From IMG/VR virus record IMGVR_UViG_3300037961_000677, positions 1 to 31,796 of that record: a DNA stretch of 31,796 nt; one strand, 5' to 3'. This DNA is from a virus. The translations under genes and the position numbers were made by a program. Shown piece by piece: positions 1 through 8,869 of the stretch (positions within the stretch are counted from its first letter, which is position 1; each line of letters begins with the position of its first letter). The notes beneath the pieces were generated by a model. It was not told the DNA's origin, ran no database searches, and was given only the letters and a program-made list of their open reading frames with translations.

Positions 1-1047
1 CCTGTTACTATGCAACACGATACAAAATTAGCTGAATATGCTGAACAATTAGTCGATGGTAAATTATTTAAAGGAGAAGCTTTTAAAGGTATACAAGAAC
101 AACTAATTCAGGCTAAAATAGCTAACTACGATGCTGACGAAAAAATAGCACTTAGAGAAAATTCTATTATAAAAGTAGCAGTAGATCAAGGTTTTAAAGA
201 ATTAGGTGCAGGTGAAGAGGGTATAGAAAAAGCTATAGAAATAGCAGAAGAACAATTAGACAGGGAGCTAAATCCTACAGAAATAGATGAAATAAAAGTT
301 ACCTTTGCAAATAAAAACGATACTTTAGTTAAAGGTCTAGAAACAAGTTTAGAAGAAACAAATGTTATCAGAAATAGTCTACAAGGTTTTAGAGACAGGT
401 TAGCTTCGGGTCAAGATAATTTTAATTCTGAAAGTTATCGTCAAGCTATTTTAACTCTAAAAGAAAATTATCAAAGTGAAGAAGCTAAAGCATTAATAGA
501 TACTTTACAGAAAAAGATAGAAGGTGACTTTTATGTTAATATGACTTCTGATCAATTAGATAATATACAAAAAGGTATAGTTGGTAGATTTAAAACTCAT
601 ATAGCAAATAACGAAAAGGCTGATTATAAATATGGTTTTGGAACAGAATTAGATAGTTATATAGCTTTGATAGAAAACAGGTTAGATTCTTATCTTCTTC
701 AAAACTTACCTGCTGATGCAGACGAAGAAAAAGTTATTGAAACAGCTAATAAGTTTTTTAAAGAAGATTTTTATGCACAGGCAACTAGATCAATAATGGG
801 TAATGAACAACAAGTATATCAAGATACCATACATCCTGATGTAGAAGCAAAAAAATTAGAATTAGAAAAACAAAATAGAATAGCAATAGAAAATCAAAAG
901 GTTTTAAAAGAACAGCAAAAGAAAGAAGCAATCCAACAAGAACTTACAAATTATTATATATCTATGATAGATGATGCAAACAATACAGTTACTGTAGGTA
1001 ACGAAGCTAATACTTACATTGTAACAGAAAATGTCACAACTAACTAG
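1..1047 (+). CDS. Internal virion protein, C-terminal part (T7 gp15-like position)
   Basis: The reading frame is open from base 1 and no ribosome binding site precedes the ATG at 10, so the gene probably starts outside the window and only about the last 348 residues are seen. The protein is hydrophilic and rich in Glu, Lys, Gln and Ala, with long helical, coiled-coil-like stretches, especially near residues 275-310 where Lys/Glu/Gln dominate. I see no enzyme motif. It lies 11 bases upstream of a very large protein that occupies the T7 gp16 position, which fits a gp15-like internal core protein ejected with the DNA. The assignment rests on gene order and composition, not on a recognisable motif. 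Confidence 0.55.
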   Translation, partial: PVTMQHDTKLAEYAEQLVDGKLFKGEAFKGIQEQLIQAKIANYDADEKIALRENSIIKVAVDQGFKELGAGEEGIEKAIEIAEEQLDRELNPTEIDEIKVTFANKNDTLVKGLETSLEETNVIRNSLQGFRDRLASGQDNFNSESYRQAILTLKENYQSEEAKALIDTLQKKIEGDFYVNMTSDQLDNIQKGIVGRFKTHIANNEKADYKYGFGTELDSYIALIENRLDSYLLQNLPADADEEKVIETANKFFKEDFYAQATRSIMGNEQQVYQDTIHPDVEAKKLELEKQNRIAIENQKVLKEQQKKEAIQQELTNYYISMIDDANNTVTVGNEANTYIVTENVTTN

Positions 1048-1058
1048 AGAGTAAAAAA

Positions 1059-4000
1059 ATGGCAGATTTATATACTTATGAGTTTGGTGGTAGGAAGTAT
1101 AAAACTCCTAATAAACTAAGCCCAGCAGACCAATCGAGGTTGGTTAAAGAGTACGATGAAGCAGGACTGTTAAACCCTGAGGGGATAGCACAAGAAGAAG
1201 CTTCATATTCTGATAATTTACAAAATCAAGCTTTACTAAATGCTACAAGATTATATGCTAATAATAAAGAAGGAGCTATAAGAGAAGATTTATTAAACGA
1301 TGATAGAAAAACTCTTGATTATTTCTATGAAGAAATGCGTGACTTAACATTAAATACAAGTTCCGTTATGTCTTTAGGTATGAAGTTAAGAGGAGACCAG
1401 TTTAGCGAAGAAGAAAGACAAGCTATTGGTCTTATGTATAATGTTTGGGATTCAACAGTACCTTTTTATAGAGAACAGAGTAATAAGTTTACTGCTATTA
1501 TGGATTTTGGTGAAGCTGTAGTTACAGACTGGTTTAACTGGGCAGGACTTCTTACAGGCGGTTATGGTACATTATCTGGACAAGCAGCTAAACAAGTGGC
1601 ACAAGCAGGTATACGTAAAGCGGTAGCTGCATATGCTGGAAAAGGTTTTAAGTGGGGTGCTTTTGAAGGAGCTACAATAGGTGCAGCTCACGGACATTTT
1701 GATGCAGAAGCTAAAGAACAAATAGGTATAGGAGAAGGCTCTAGTATAGGGCATATAGCTAAATCTGCTGCAATTGGTGGTATAGGTGGTAGTATTTTTG
1801 GTGGTGGTGCTGGTGCTTTAACTGGTCTTAGTAAGGGTATTGCAGCCAAAAAAGCAGCTCCTGATGCACAATTAGGTGAGGCAGCTATAACAGCACAGCC
1901 TAATACTAAAACAGGTGATAGTAGAACTAGAGGTGTTACTACAGAAGAACAAGCTAAAACAAACGTAAATGCTTTAGAAAATCGTATAGCTTCTAGGTTA
2001 GACGGACAAACAGCAAGGCAAGAAGGTCTACAGAAATTTAAAAATGAAGTAGTAGGTAATTTAGCAGTACAGATATCTAAGAATGAAGTACCTAAAGGTA
2101 GTGCTGTAACAATAATGGAAAAAGATTTTCAAAGTCTAGCTAAACATTTTGAAAAAGAAAAGTTAGTAGAATCAGCAAAAGATTTAGATTTAGATACATT
2201 TGTAGCTGCTATAGGTAATAATAAAACAATACCTTCATCACTTACAGGTACAACTCATGGTGTTGCTAATTATATAAACTTTCTTAAAACTGCTGAAACA
2301 TATGCTTGGCAAAATTTTAAGAAAGCTGAAACTATAGATAAAGATTCTTTTATATACAGATATAGAGAATTAGAAAATATAACAGCTCAAATAGAAAGAT
2401 TAGGTAGTAAATCAGGTAGAGAACTACAGGCTTTAAAAGGTCGCTTAGATGTAGAATTAGCTTCTGATAAATTAAATGTTTACGAAAGAGCAGCTTTATT
2501 TCAAAAGTTAGCTCAAACATCTGATGCAGATGCTGGAATACAAGTTATAAAAAATATGCAAAATATAAAAGTAAGTCCTTTTACAAAAGGAGTAGCTATA
2601 GCAAACGATATTTTTGTACATAACATTCTAGGTGCTTGGTCTACTATAGCAGTAAACACTGTTTCTTCGGCAGCTCACCAACAATATAGAATACTACAAA
2701 GACTTGCTGGAGGTGTAGTAGCTGGAGATGCTAAAGCTTTTCGTAATGCTGTAATAGAAGAAATATTATTATTAAAACATTTCCAAGCTTCTTTACGATA
2801 TTTTGTACACGCACTTAATACGTCAAGAGGTTCTATAGCTCCTTACCGTACTGCTTTTGATGCTTTTGATGGTAAAGCAGGTAATGGTGTAGTAGTAGGA
2901 AACCGTGATATGTCTGTTGGAACTTTAGGCAGACAAGAAGGTGAAAGTGTCGGTATGTATACTGCTAACATTTTTGGTAACCTTAATCGTTTACTAGGTA
3001 GACGTTTAATGATAAGCTCTGACGAATTTATGAAACAAGGAGCTTTTAGAGCTACTGTTGATAGAAAATTAATTAATCGTTACTTAGACGAAGGTGACGA
3101 TTTCAGCACTGCTTGGAAAAAAGCAGACGAGCAAGGTTCTTTTATTATACAAAAACATATTGAAGATATGGCTAATAATGTACAACCTGTAAGAGGTTCT
3201 ATTGCAGAAGAGGCTTTAGAAGAAGCTAATATAGTTACATTCCAAAATCAAATGTCTGATGATATATTTGGATTCTTTGGTAAGCTAGGTCAAAGAGCTA
3301 GAAATCATTCTCCTATTTTAACACAATTACTTCCGTTTGTTAGAACACCGACAAACCTTATGACATTTGTAGGAGATAGAACTCCTGTTTTACAAGCGTT
3401 TTCAAAAGATTTAAGAGCTAGATTAAATTCACCTAACCCTCAAATAGCTGCTGAAGCAAATGCAGCTCTTGGTATAGGTACTATGTTATGGGCTGGTGCG
3501 TTTATGATGGCTGGTTCAGGTATGATACAAGGTGGAGGTTCTACTGATCGAAACCGATCTAATGTAGAAAATATGTCTGATGAGTATCTTCCTTACAGTG
3601 TAAATGGTGTTGCAGTCAGAAGGTTAGACCCTGCTGCTAGATTTATAATGGTTGCAGGAGCTATTAGTGATACATTAAAATATGGAACTGATCAAGAAAT
3701 TAAAGCTAGTTTTGGTAAGCACGTTTTTGCAGCAACTAAAACAATTCTTGAGATACCTACTTTACAAGGTTTAAAATCTATATCTGATGTAATTAATCCT
3801 CCAGCAGGAAGAGTAGATCAAGCAGGTCAAAGAGCAATTAAAGGTGCTTTAAAACATCTTCAAGGTTATATGCCTTACTATCGTTTAATTGAAGAAATAC
3901 ATTTTTCACAAGGTAACGATATATTTACTGTAGAAAATAGAGATATTATGAGTTCTTTAAAAGGTAAGCCTCACTTATTTAATTTTAACAATACAGAATA

Positions 4001-4592
4001 TCAAGGTAAAACTGACCTAAGAAGAAATGTACTTGACGGTAAACCAGTAAACAAGCCACCAGCAATATGGGGTTATACTGGACTTAACAAAAAACAAAGT
4101 AAAAGAGAAGAAGAGTACGAAGGAAAGTTCCAAGAAGTTGTTGATGAAATGAGAAGAATAGGACTTGAGTTATCAATGCCTGTAGCTAAACAAAGTGCTT
4201 GGATGGGTTTAAACATTAAAAGATTAGAGTTTACAGAAGGTACTCCATCAAAAGGCACTATCTGGCAAAAAGGTAGAAGTTACTATGACTACTATCAAGA
4301 ATTAATAGGAACTATAAAAAATCCTAAATATAATGATAAAACTTTAGTTGAAACTTTACATACAGCTATTAATGATAATAGATACTTTGAAATAAGAGAC
4401 CCAGTTCATTCTGTAGAATTTACAGATACTGACACAAAAGCCACTTTGTTAAAGTCTATTATAACAGAATATAGAACTTTAGCTGCTCAAAAAGTTTCTA
4501 ATATGTTACAAGGGCATCCAGAGTTTGAAAAGCAAAGATTACATCATGCCCATCGTACAGAAGAAATAGATATGTTTTTTAATCAAGAGTAA
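1059..4592 (+). CDS. Large internal virion protein (T7 gp16-like)
   Basis: A 1177-residue protein between the preceding core protein and the tail fibre, the place and size expected of the T7 gp16 internal core protein (about 1,300 residues in T7), which is ejected into the cell and helps form the DNA channel. A Gly/Ala-rich hydrophobic stretch lies at about residues 230-260 and another (Gly/Met-rich) at about 802-826; either could insert into membrane. The rest is helical and charged. I see no convincing lytic transglycosylase motif at the N-terminus, unlike T7 gp16, so that activity may sit elsewhere or be absent. The start is preceded by a GAGAG stretch and A-rich spacer. The role is inferred from position and length. 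Confidence 0.7.
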   Translation: MADLYTYEFGGRKYKTPNKLSPADQSRLVKEYDEAGLLNPEGIAQEEASYSDNLQNQALLNATRLYANNKEGAIREDLLNDDRKTLDYFYEEMRDLTLNTSSVMSLGMKLRGDQFSEEERQAIGLMYNVWDSTVPFYREQSNKFTAIMDFGEAVVTDWFNWAGLLTGGYGTLSGQAAKQVAQAGIRKAVAAYAGKGFKWGAFEGATIGAAHGHFDAEAKEQIGIGEGSSIGHIAKSAAIGGIGGSIFGGGAGALTGLSKGIAAKKAAPDAQLGEAAITAQPNTKTGDSRTRGVTTEEQAKTNVNALENRIASRLDGQTARQEGLQKFKNEVVGNLAVQISKNEVPKGSAVTIMEKDFQSLAKHFEKEKLVESAKDLDLDTFVAAIGNNKTIPSSLTGTTHGVANYINFLKTAETYAWQNFKKAETIDKDSFIYRYRELENITAQIERLGSKSGRELQALKGRLDVELASDKLNVYERAALFQKLAQTSDADAGIQVIKNMQNIKVSPFTKGVAIANDIFVHNILGAWSTIAVNTVSSAAHQQYRILQRLAGGVVAGDAKAFRNAVIEEILLLKHFQASLRYFVHALNTSRGSIAPYRTAFDAFDGKAGNGVVVGNRDMSVGTLGRQEGESVGMYTANIFGNLNRLLGRRLMISSDEFMKQGAFRATVDRKLINRYLDEGDDFSTAWKKADEQGSFIIQKHIEDMANNVQPVRGSIAEEALEEANIVTFQNQMSDDIFGFFGKLGQRARNHSPILTQLLPFVRTPTNLMTFVGDRTPVLQAFSKDLRARLNSPNPQIAAEANAALGIGTMLWAGAFMMAGSGMIQGGGSTDRNRSNVENMSDEYLPYSVNGVAVRRLDPAARFIMVAGAISDTLKYGTDQEIKASFGKHVFAATKTILEIPTLQGLKSISDVINPPAGRVDQAGQRAIKGALKHLQGYMPYYRLIEEIHFSQGNDIFTVENRDIMSSLKGKPHLFNFNNTEYQGKTDLRRNVLDGKPVNKPPAIWGYTGLNKKQSKREEEYEGKFQEVVDEMRRIGLELSMPVAKQSAWMGLNIKRLEFTEGTPSKGTIWQKGRSYYDYYQELIGTIKNPKYNDKTLVETLHTAINDNRYFEIRDPVHSVEFTDTDTKATLLKSIITEYRTLAAQKVSNMLQGHPEFEKQRLHHAHRTEEIDMFFNQE

Positions 4593-4606
4593 GGAGCTAT
4601 AATATA

Positions 4607-6013
4607 ATGCCTTTTTCATATACGGAAAGTGTTGGTGACGGCACGGTCACAACTTTTACAGCTCCACCACACTTAGACAGTAGTCATTTAACTGTATCAG
4701 TAGATGGTGCAGTTAAAACTATAACAACTGATTATGTGGTTTCAGGAACTCAAGTAACATTTACTGTAAGTCATGGAGCACCTGCTAACAATGCTAAAGT
4801 ATTAATACAAAGAAATTCTAGTAGAAGTACTAGATTAACAGATTATTCTGATTCTTCAGTCTTAACTGCTGATGCACTAGATAAAGATGCTAATCAAATA
4901 TTTTATATAGCACAAGAATCTTTTGATTCTTCTGCTTTAGATTCTGCTCAAATAGTGCTTAATACGGCAGCTATAGCTACTAAAGCTAATGATAATGAAG
5001 TAGTAAAACTTACAGGTGATCAAACAATTAGTGGTAACAAAACATTTAGTAGCGATAGTCTTTTAATACCATCTAGCTCTGTAATACAACTTGGAGATAA
5101 CCAAACTAGCCAAATAGGAGAGTTTTCTACACTAGGTTTAAACAATAATGCTACAACATTAACTGATAGTTTAAAGGTAGGTTCTGATAATATAGTACTT
5201 CATTCAGGAAAAACGTATTTTACTTCTGGTAGTAATTCTGATGTTAATTTAGAGGTTGATAATACAGGTATAGACGTAACTGGAAACATAACGGTATCTG
5301 GAACTGTAGATGGTGTAGATATTGCTGCACTCAATACAACTGTATCGGGTAAAGCTAATATTGCTTCTCCTACGTTTACTGGTACTATAACTGCTGATGG
5401 TTTAACTCTAGGTGATAATGAATCTATTAATCTTAATACAGATTTAGAGATAAAATCTTCTGGTGGTGTATCTGAGATAATTGAAACTGGTTCTGGAAAC
5501 CTTGTTGTTAAGGCAGCTGATTTATCATTAAATGACAGCAATAATTTTAGACGAGTTTATTGTACTGATGGTTCGTCTGGTTCGGTTAAATTATATTATG
5601 GTGACACAAGTAATACTGGATCAAAACTCAATACAACTAATACAGGTGTAAACATAACAGGCACATTAAATGCTGATGCTATAACTTCAACACCTACTAC
5701 AGAAGTTGTAAGTACAAACACTGTACCTACAGTAGCAGTAAATAAAAAGTATATAAACACTTACAGTAGTGGTGTGAACGCTTATACATTACCTACTGGT
5801 ACAGCAGGGCAAATGATTACGTTTGTAAATGCTTCTACACAAAATATTACGTTAGCTAGAAATACTAACAGTATAACTCTAAGTAAAGTTATTGCTGGTA
5901 ATGATCCTGCTAATGTTACTGACAACACAATTACAGTAGGTAAAAGTGGTACAGTAGAAGTTGTTTATACAGGAACAAACACAGCCGTTATCTTTGGTTC
6001 TGGTTTATCATAA
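4607..6013 (+). CDS. Tail fibre protein, T7 gp17-type N-terminus
   Basis: A 468-residue protein. The N-terminal ~110 residues (MPFSYTESVGDGTVTTF..., then a VLIQRNS block, then an LTADALDKDANQIFYIAQE-type end) match the T7 tail fibre N-terminal domain that anchors the fibre to the tail. The remainder is Ser/Thr/Asn/Gly/Asp-rich with repeated beta-strand phrases such as GDQTISGNKTFSS and ITVSGTVDG, typical of a trimeric fibre shaft. The C-terminal ~100 residues form a distinct block ending in VEVVYTGTNTAVIFGSGLS and probably a tip domain. It binds the host surface. The fibre is shorter than T7 gp17 (553 residues), and the following small genes may add to it. Confidence 0.88.
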   Translation: MPFSYTESVGDGTVTTFTAPPHLDSSHLTVSVDGAVKTITTDYVVSGTQVTFTVSHGAPANNAKVLIQRNSSRSTRLTDYSDSSVLTADALDKDANQIFYIAQESFDSSALDSAQIVLNTAAIATKANDNEVVKLTGDQTISGNKTFSSDSLLIPSSSVIQLGDNQTSQIGEFSTLGLNNNATTLTDSLKVGSDNIVLHSGKTYFTSGSNSDVNLEVDNTGIDVTGNITVSGTVDGVDIAALNTTVSGKANIASPTFTGTITADGLTLGDNESINLNTDLEIKSSGGVSEIIETGSGNLVVKAADLSLNDSNNFRRVYCTDGSSGSVKLYYGDTSNTGSKLNTTNTGVNITGTLNADAITSTPTTEVVSTNTVPTVAVNKKYINTYSSGVNAYTLPTGTAGQMITFVNASTQNITLARNTNSITLSKVIAGNDPANVTDNTITVGKSGTVEVVYTGTNTAVIFGSGLS

Positions 6014-6022
6014 GGAGGGAAT

Positions 6023-6514
6023 ATGTTTAGCTCAGGTGTTATAGCATCTTCTATTCCTTCAGGATATAGTGCAGACTTTACTGTTGGCTCATTTACAGAC
6101 AAGTTTGGTAGTTCATATGGATTCCAAGCTGACCCTAATAGTTCTCCTGCTTGGCAACAACAAGGTTCAAGCACATCTACAACAACAATGTATGGAGCAC
6201 TTGATCCAGTAATATACACAACAGGTGGTACAGATTATCAAATAGTAACTTTTAGAGAAAGAGCTGGAGAAATAAGAATAGAGATTCTACATCCAGACCA
6301 ATCAAGTACAACTCATTTAGGTGCTTTATTTAGTAGTATAACTACTTCTGTAGGAACTATTACGTATTCTGATGTTATAGGTGTAGGTGTACAAAACAAA
6401 GGTAATGCTAATTATAAAGTAAGTTTTTGGAGATGGACTACACAAAGCAATGCTAATCAAGTTACTAATATAATAGGTACTTCTGGAAACACAACATTAA
6501 CTATAGAGGAGTAG
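6023..6514 (+). CDS. Putative tail-fibre-associated protein
   Basis: A 163-residue protein with a good GGAGG site 5 bases before the ATG, directly after the fibre gene. It is Ser/Thr/Gly-rich, low in Lys, and beta-strand-like, without signal peptide or membrane segment. A short block around residues 25-55 (FTDKFGSSYGFQADPNSSPAW) and a WRWTT phrase near the C-terminus are distinctive. I do not recognise a family. Its composition and place between the fibre and lysis genes suggest a virion or fibre accessory protein, such as a receptor-binding tip or fibre chaperone; this is inference from context only. Confidence 0.6.
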   Translation: MFSSGVIASSIPSGYSADFTVGSFTDKFGSSYGFQADPNSSPAWQQQGSSTSTTTMYGALDPVIYTTGGTDYQIVTFRERAGEIRIEILHPDQSSTTHLGALFSSITTSVGTITYSDVIGVGVQNKGNANYKVSFWRWTTQSNANQVTNIIGTSGNTTLTIEE

Positions 6515-6516
6515 AG

Positions 6517-6978
6517 ATGATTGTAGAAAGAATAACAGAAATTAATAATACAGTATTCGATACAATCTACGATGCAAACTCTGCTTCTATTATAGAAAAT
6601 ACTGGCTATGATGACAAAGAAAACTTACGTAAAACATTTAGCAGTGAAGCAGACAACTTTTATCTTTTTAGTTTTACTAAAGAAGCAACTGAAATGAGAG
6701 CTGCTGAAGTTACAGGGTATGTGCAAGCATTTGGAAAAGGTGATGAAATAACTGTTTACAATAGTGTTACTAAATCAACAAGTGTTTTAATAGAAGCTGT
6801 ATCAGGTAGTAATGTACTATTAAAATCATTAGGATTTACATATTTAAATGTAGACTGTGTTAAAGATACATCAATGTATAATTATATAAAGGCTGCTTGT
6901 AATAGGTTAGATTTATTTGAATATATAAGTGAACAAGAAAGAGAAGATGATATTATAATTAAATTGAGGTTATTATGA
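6517..6978 (+). CDS. Hypothetical protein in tail/lysis region
   Basis: A 153-residue acidic protein starting two bases after the preceding stop, with GAGGAGTAG just before the ATG. It is a mixed alpha/beta sequence with no signal peptide or hydrophobic membrane segment. The central phrase YVQAFGKGDEITVYNSVTKS followed by VLIEAVSGSNVLLKSLGF looks like a compact beta-rich fold. The C-terminus overlaps the next gene by four bases (ATGA). I do not recognise it. Position suggests a structural or fibre-assembly accessory role, which is unproven. Confidence 0.6.
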   Translation: MIVERITEINNTVFDTIYDANSASIIENTGYDDKENLRKTFSSEADNFYLFSFTKEATEMRAAEVTGYVQAFGKGDEITVYNSVTKSTSVLIEAVSGSNVLLKSLGFTYLNVDCVKDTSMYNYIKAACNRLDLFEYISEQEREDDIIIKLRLL

Positions 6979-7178
6979 GCGAAAGAATTACTGCTAAAGA
7001 TGTATTAGCTAGAATGGAAAAGCATGAGTCTGAGTGTACAATACGATGGCAAAATGTAGAAAGACAATTAGAAAAAGGTGCAGAAAAAATGCAACGTCTT
7101 GAAAATAGAATATATGGATTTAATGCAATACTACTTACAGGTATTGTAACAATATTAGTTAAATTAATAGGTGCATAA
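6975..7178 (+). CDS. Small membrane protein, coiled coil plus one TM (holin/XhlA-like)
   Basis: A 67-residue protein: residues 1-45 are highly charged and helical (a coiled coil around LARMEKHESECTIRWQNVERQLEK) and residues about 48-65 form one hydrophobic segment (FNAILLTGIVTILVKLIG). This layout resembles XhlA-type haemolysin-like and class III holin-like proteins found beside phage lysins. It overlaps its upstream neighbour through ATGA, and its last A is the first base of the next ATG. The second holin candidate and the endopeptidase lie within 1.2 kb, supporting a lysis role. Not decisive. Confidence 0.55.
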   Translation: MSERITAKDVLARMEKHESECTIRWQNVERQLEKGAEKMQRLENRIYGFNAILLTGIVTILVKLIGA

Positions 7179-7540
7179 TGGGAACAGCAATTAAACGAGA
7201 CCCTAAAAAATGGGCAGCAGCTAAAGCTAGAGCACGAGCTAGATTGGGTGGTAAACATTCAGCTAGAGCTATGCAACTTGCTGTTAAATATTACAAAGCA
7301 TCTGGCGGTACTTATGCTGGTACAAAAAAATCTACTAATAAATTAGCTAAGTGGTCTAAACAAGACTGGGGATATACTGGTAGAAAAGGTTCTAGGTATC
7401 TTCCTAAGAAAGCTAGACAGTCTTTAACAATAGCAGAGAAAAGAGCAACTAACGCAAAGAAAAGAGCAGATACAGCAGCAGGTAGACAGTATTCTAGTCA
7501 GCCTGAAAATGTAGCTAAGAAAACGTCAAGATATACATAG
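7178..7540 (+). CDS. Small basic phage protein (DUF5872-like)
   Basis: A 120-residue protein very rich in Lys, Arg and Ala. The phrases AMQLAVKYYKASGGTY, KWSKQDWGYTG, SRYLPKKARQSLT and then a RATNAKK...AAGRQYSSQPENVAKKTS tail resemble proteins annotated as DUF5872, common in marine phage tail/lysis regions and of unknown function. It has no membrane segment. The strong positive charge suggests nucleic acid or virion binding. It begins one base inside the preceding stop codon, so translation is probably coupled. The family name comes from memory of sequence patterns. Confidence 0.6.
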   Translation: MGTAIKRDPKKWAAAKARARARLGGKHSARAMQLAVKYYKASGGTYAGTKKSTNKLAKWSKQDWGYTGRKGSRYLPKKARQSLTIAEKRATNAKKRADTAAGRQYSSQPENVAKKTSRYT

Positions 7541-7549
7541 GAGATAAAG

Positions 7550-7666
7550 ATGCCTTACGGTAAAGGAACATATGGAAAACAGGTTGGTAGACCTTCTAAT
7601 AACCAAAAAGCAACAGTAAAACCTAAAGTAAAATTAAAATCAAAAAAGACAAAATATCATAAGTAG
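7550..7666 (+). CDS. 38-residue basic peptide MPYGKGTYGKQVGRPS...
   Basis: This ORF is short but well supported: TAGGAGATAAAG precedes the ATG, it fills the gap between two other small basic genes, and its composition (a third Lys, Gly-rich N-terminus MPYGKGTYGKQVGRPS) is the same type as its neighbours. Short proteins beginning MPxGKGTYG are frequent in environmental phage genomes. Function is unknown; a virion-associated or DNA-binding role would fit the charge but is inference. Confidence 0.6.
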   Translation: MPYGKGTYGKQVGRPSNNQKATVKPKVKLKSKKTKYHK

Positions 7667-7674
7667 GTAATAAT

Positions 7675-7947
7675 ATGCGAAAAGAACATAAAAGTAAAAC
7701 AGGTGGTCTTACAGCAGCAGGTAGAAAATATTTTAAAAACAAAGAAGGTTCTAATTTAAAACCTGCCGTAGGTTCTGGTACTAATCCAAGACGAGTTTCT
7801 TTTGCTGCTAGATTTGCAGGTATGAAAGCTCCTATGAAGAAACCTAATGGAGAACCTACAAGATACGCTTTAGCATTAAGAAAATGGGGATTCCGTTCTC
7901 CTGAATCAGCTAGAAATTTTGCAGCAAGGCATAAAAGGACGGCTTAA
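7675..7947 (+). CDS. Small basic phage protein (DUF6321-like)
   Basis: A 90-residue Lys/Arg/Ala-rich protein. The order GGLTAAGRKYFKNKEGSNLKPAV, then RRVSFAARFAGM, then PMKKPNGEPTRYALALRKWGF, resembles a family annotated DUF6321 in phages (recognised from pattern memory). It has no membrane segment or signal peptide. It belongs to a run of three small basic genes (7178-7947) ahead of the holin. Function is unknown. Confidence 0.6.
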   Translation: MRKEHKSKTGGLTAAGRKYFKNKEGSNLKPAVGSGTNPRRVSFAARFAGMKAPMKKPNGEPTRYALALRKWGFRSPESARNFAARHKRTA

Positions 7948-7948
7948 A

Positions 7949-8320
7949 ATGATAGAACAATTAATAGCTCCTGTAACTGGACTGTTAGACAAATTTATAC
8001 CAGATGCAGATGTAAAACAAAAGATAGCACACGAGATTGCTACAATGTCTGAGAAGCACGTACACGAGATTGCTAAAGCTCAGATAGAAGTAAATAAATT
8101 AGATGCAAAAGGTAATTGGTTTCAATCATCATGGAGACCAGCAACAGCTTGGGTGTGTGTTGGTGGATTTACAATAAATTTTTTAATTAGCCCTCTAGCA
8201 GCACCCTTTGGTGTGGTAGTTCCCCAAGCGGATACGAGCGTTATGATGCCTGTACTTATGGGTATGCTCGGTCTAGGTGGCTTACGTTCATTTGAAAAAG
8301 TAAAAGGAGTCAATAAGTGA
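7949..8320 (+). CDS. Putative holin (3TM-type)
   Basis: A 123-residue protein from the ATG at 7949; a longer start at 7919 lies inside the preceding gene and is less likely. An amphipathic helix (MIEQLIAPVTGLLDKFIPDADVKQKIAHEIA) is followed by a WFQSSWRPATAWVCVGGFTINFLI membrane segment and a second hydrophobic stretch (VMMPVLMGMLGLGGLRSFEK). The WRP motif before the first membrane helix and GGLRSxEK at the end are typical of the small '3TM holin' proteins found in phages and gene transfer agents. It directly precedes the endopeptidase and overlaps its start by four bases, as lysis genes often do. Confidence 0.72.
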   Translation: MIEQLIAPVTGLLDKFIPDADVKQKIAHEIATMSEKHVHEIAKAQIEVNKLDAKGNWFQSSWRPATAWVCVGGFTINFLISPLAAPFGVVVPQADTSVMMPVLMGMLGLGGLRSFEKVKGVNK

Positions 8321-8664
8321 GCTTTAAATATTTTAAGTTAGAAGAGTTTGATTGTCAAGAAACTGGCAAAAACAATATGAGCGAAGGCTTTATACATAAA
8401 CTAGATGAACTTCGTGAGGCTTGTGGTTTTCCTTTTACAATTACATCAGGTTATCGTGACCCTTCTCATAGTGTTGAAAAAAGTAAAAAGAAAGGTGGTC
8501 AACATACACTAGGTATTGCAGCAGATATTCGCATACACAGTGGTGACGATAGGTACACGATAGTACAAAAAGCAATGGAGTTGGGATTTACAGGCATCGG
8601 CATTGCTAAAACTTTTGTCCATGTGGACTTGAGAGTAACAACACCTGTAATATGGACTTACTAA
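8317..8664 (+). CDS. Endolysin: M15A-type zinc D-Ala endopeptidase
   Basis: A 115-residue single-domain peptidase of the M15A type, which cleaves peptide cross-links of peptidoglycan. The zinc site is visible: H63 and D70 in QHTLGIAAD (H-x6-D) and H102 with D104 in FVHVD. The substrate-binding SGYRDP motif lies at residues 44-49. The start is GTG, overlapping the holin stop (GTGA) with AAGGAG upstream. There is no signal peptide, so export would need the holin. A lysin of this kind replaces the amidase/lysozyme gp3.5 of T7, which I do not see in the window. Confidence 0.88.
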   Translation: MSFKYFKLEEFDCQETGKNNMSEGFIHKLDELREACGFPFTITSGYRDPSHSVEKSKKKGGQHTLGIAADIRIHSGDDRYTIVQKAMELGFTGIGIAKTFVHVDLRVTTPVIWTY

Positions 8665-8665
8665 T

Positions 8666-8869
8666 ATGAAAAATAAATTAGATGAATTGCATGAAGTAGT
8701 TACTGAAGAGTTGCTTGCTAGAGTACGTTCTGGAGAAGCAACGTCAGCAGAACTGTCGGTTGCTGTAAAGTTCCTAAAAGATAACGGAGCAAGTAACGAT
8801 ATTATAACTGCTGAATCACCATTAGCAAACTTATTAAATGAATTACCGTTTGAAGAGGTTTCGCATTAA
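8666..8869 (+). CDS. terS: Terminase small subunit (T7 gp18-like)
   Basis: A 67-residue helical acidic protein (LDELHEVVTEELLARVRSGEATSAELSVAVKFLKDNGA). This helix pattern with R-SGEAT-AEL-AA-KFLKDNG is characteristic of the short small terminases (DNA maturase A) of T7-like phages, which recognise concatemer DNA and recruit the large subunit. It lies just upstream of the large subunit, separated only by a small HNH gene. Its last base is the first base of the next ATG. Confidence 0.75.
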   Translation: MKNKLDELHEVVTEELLARVRSGEATSAELSVAVKFLKDNGASNDIITAESPLANLLNELPFEEVSH

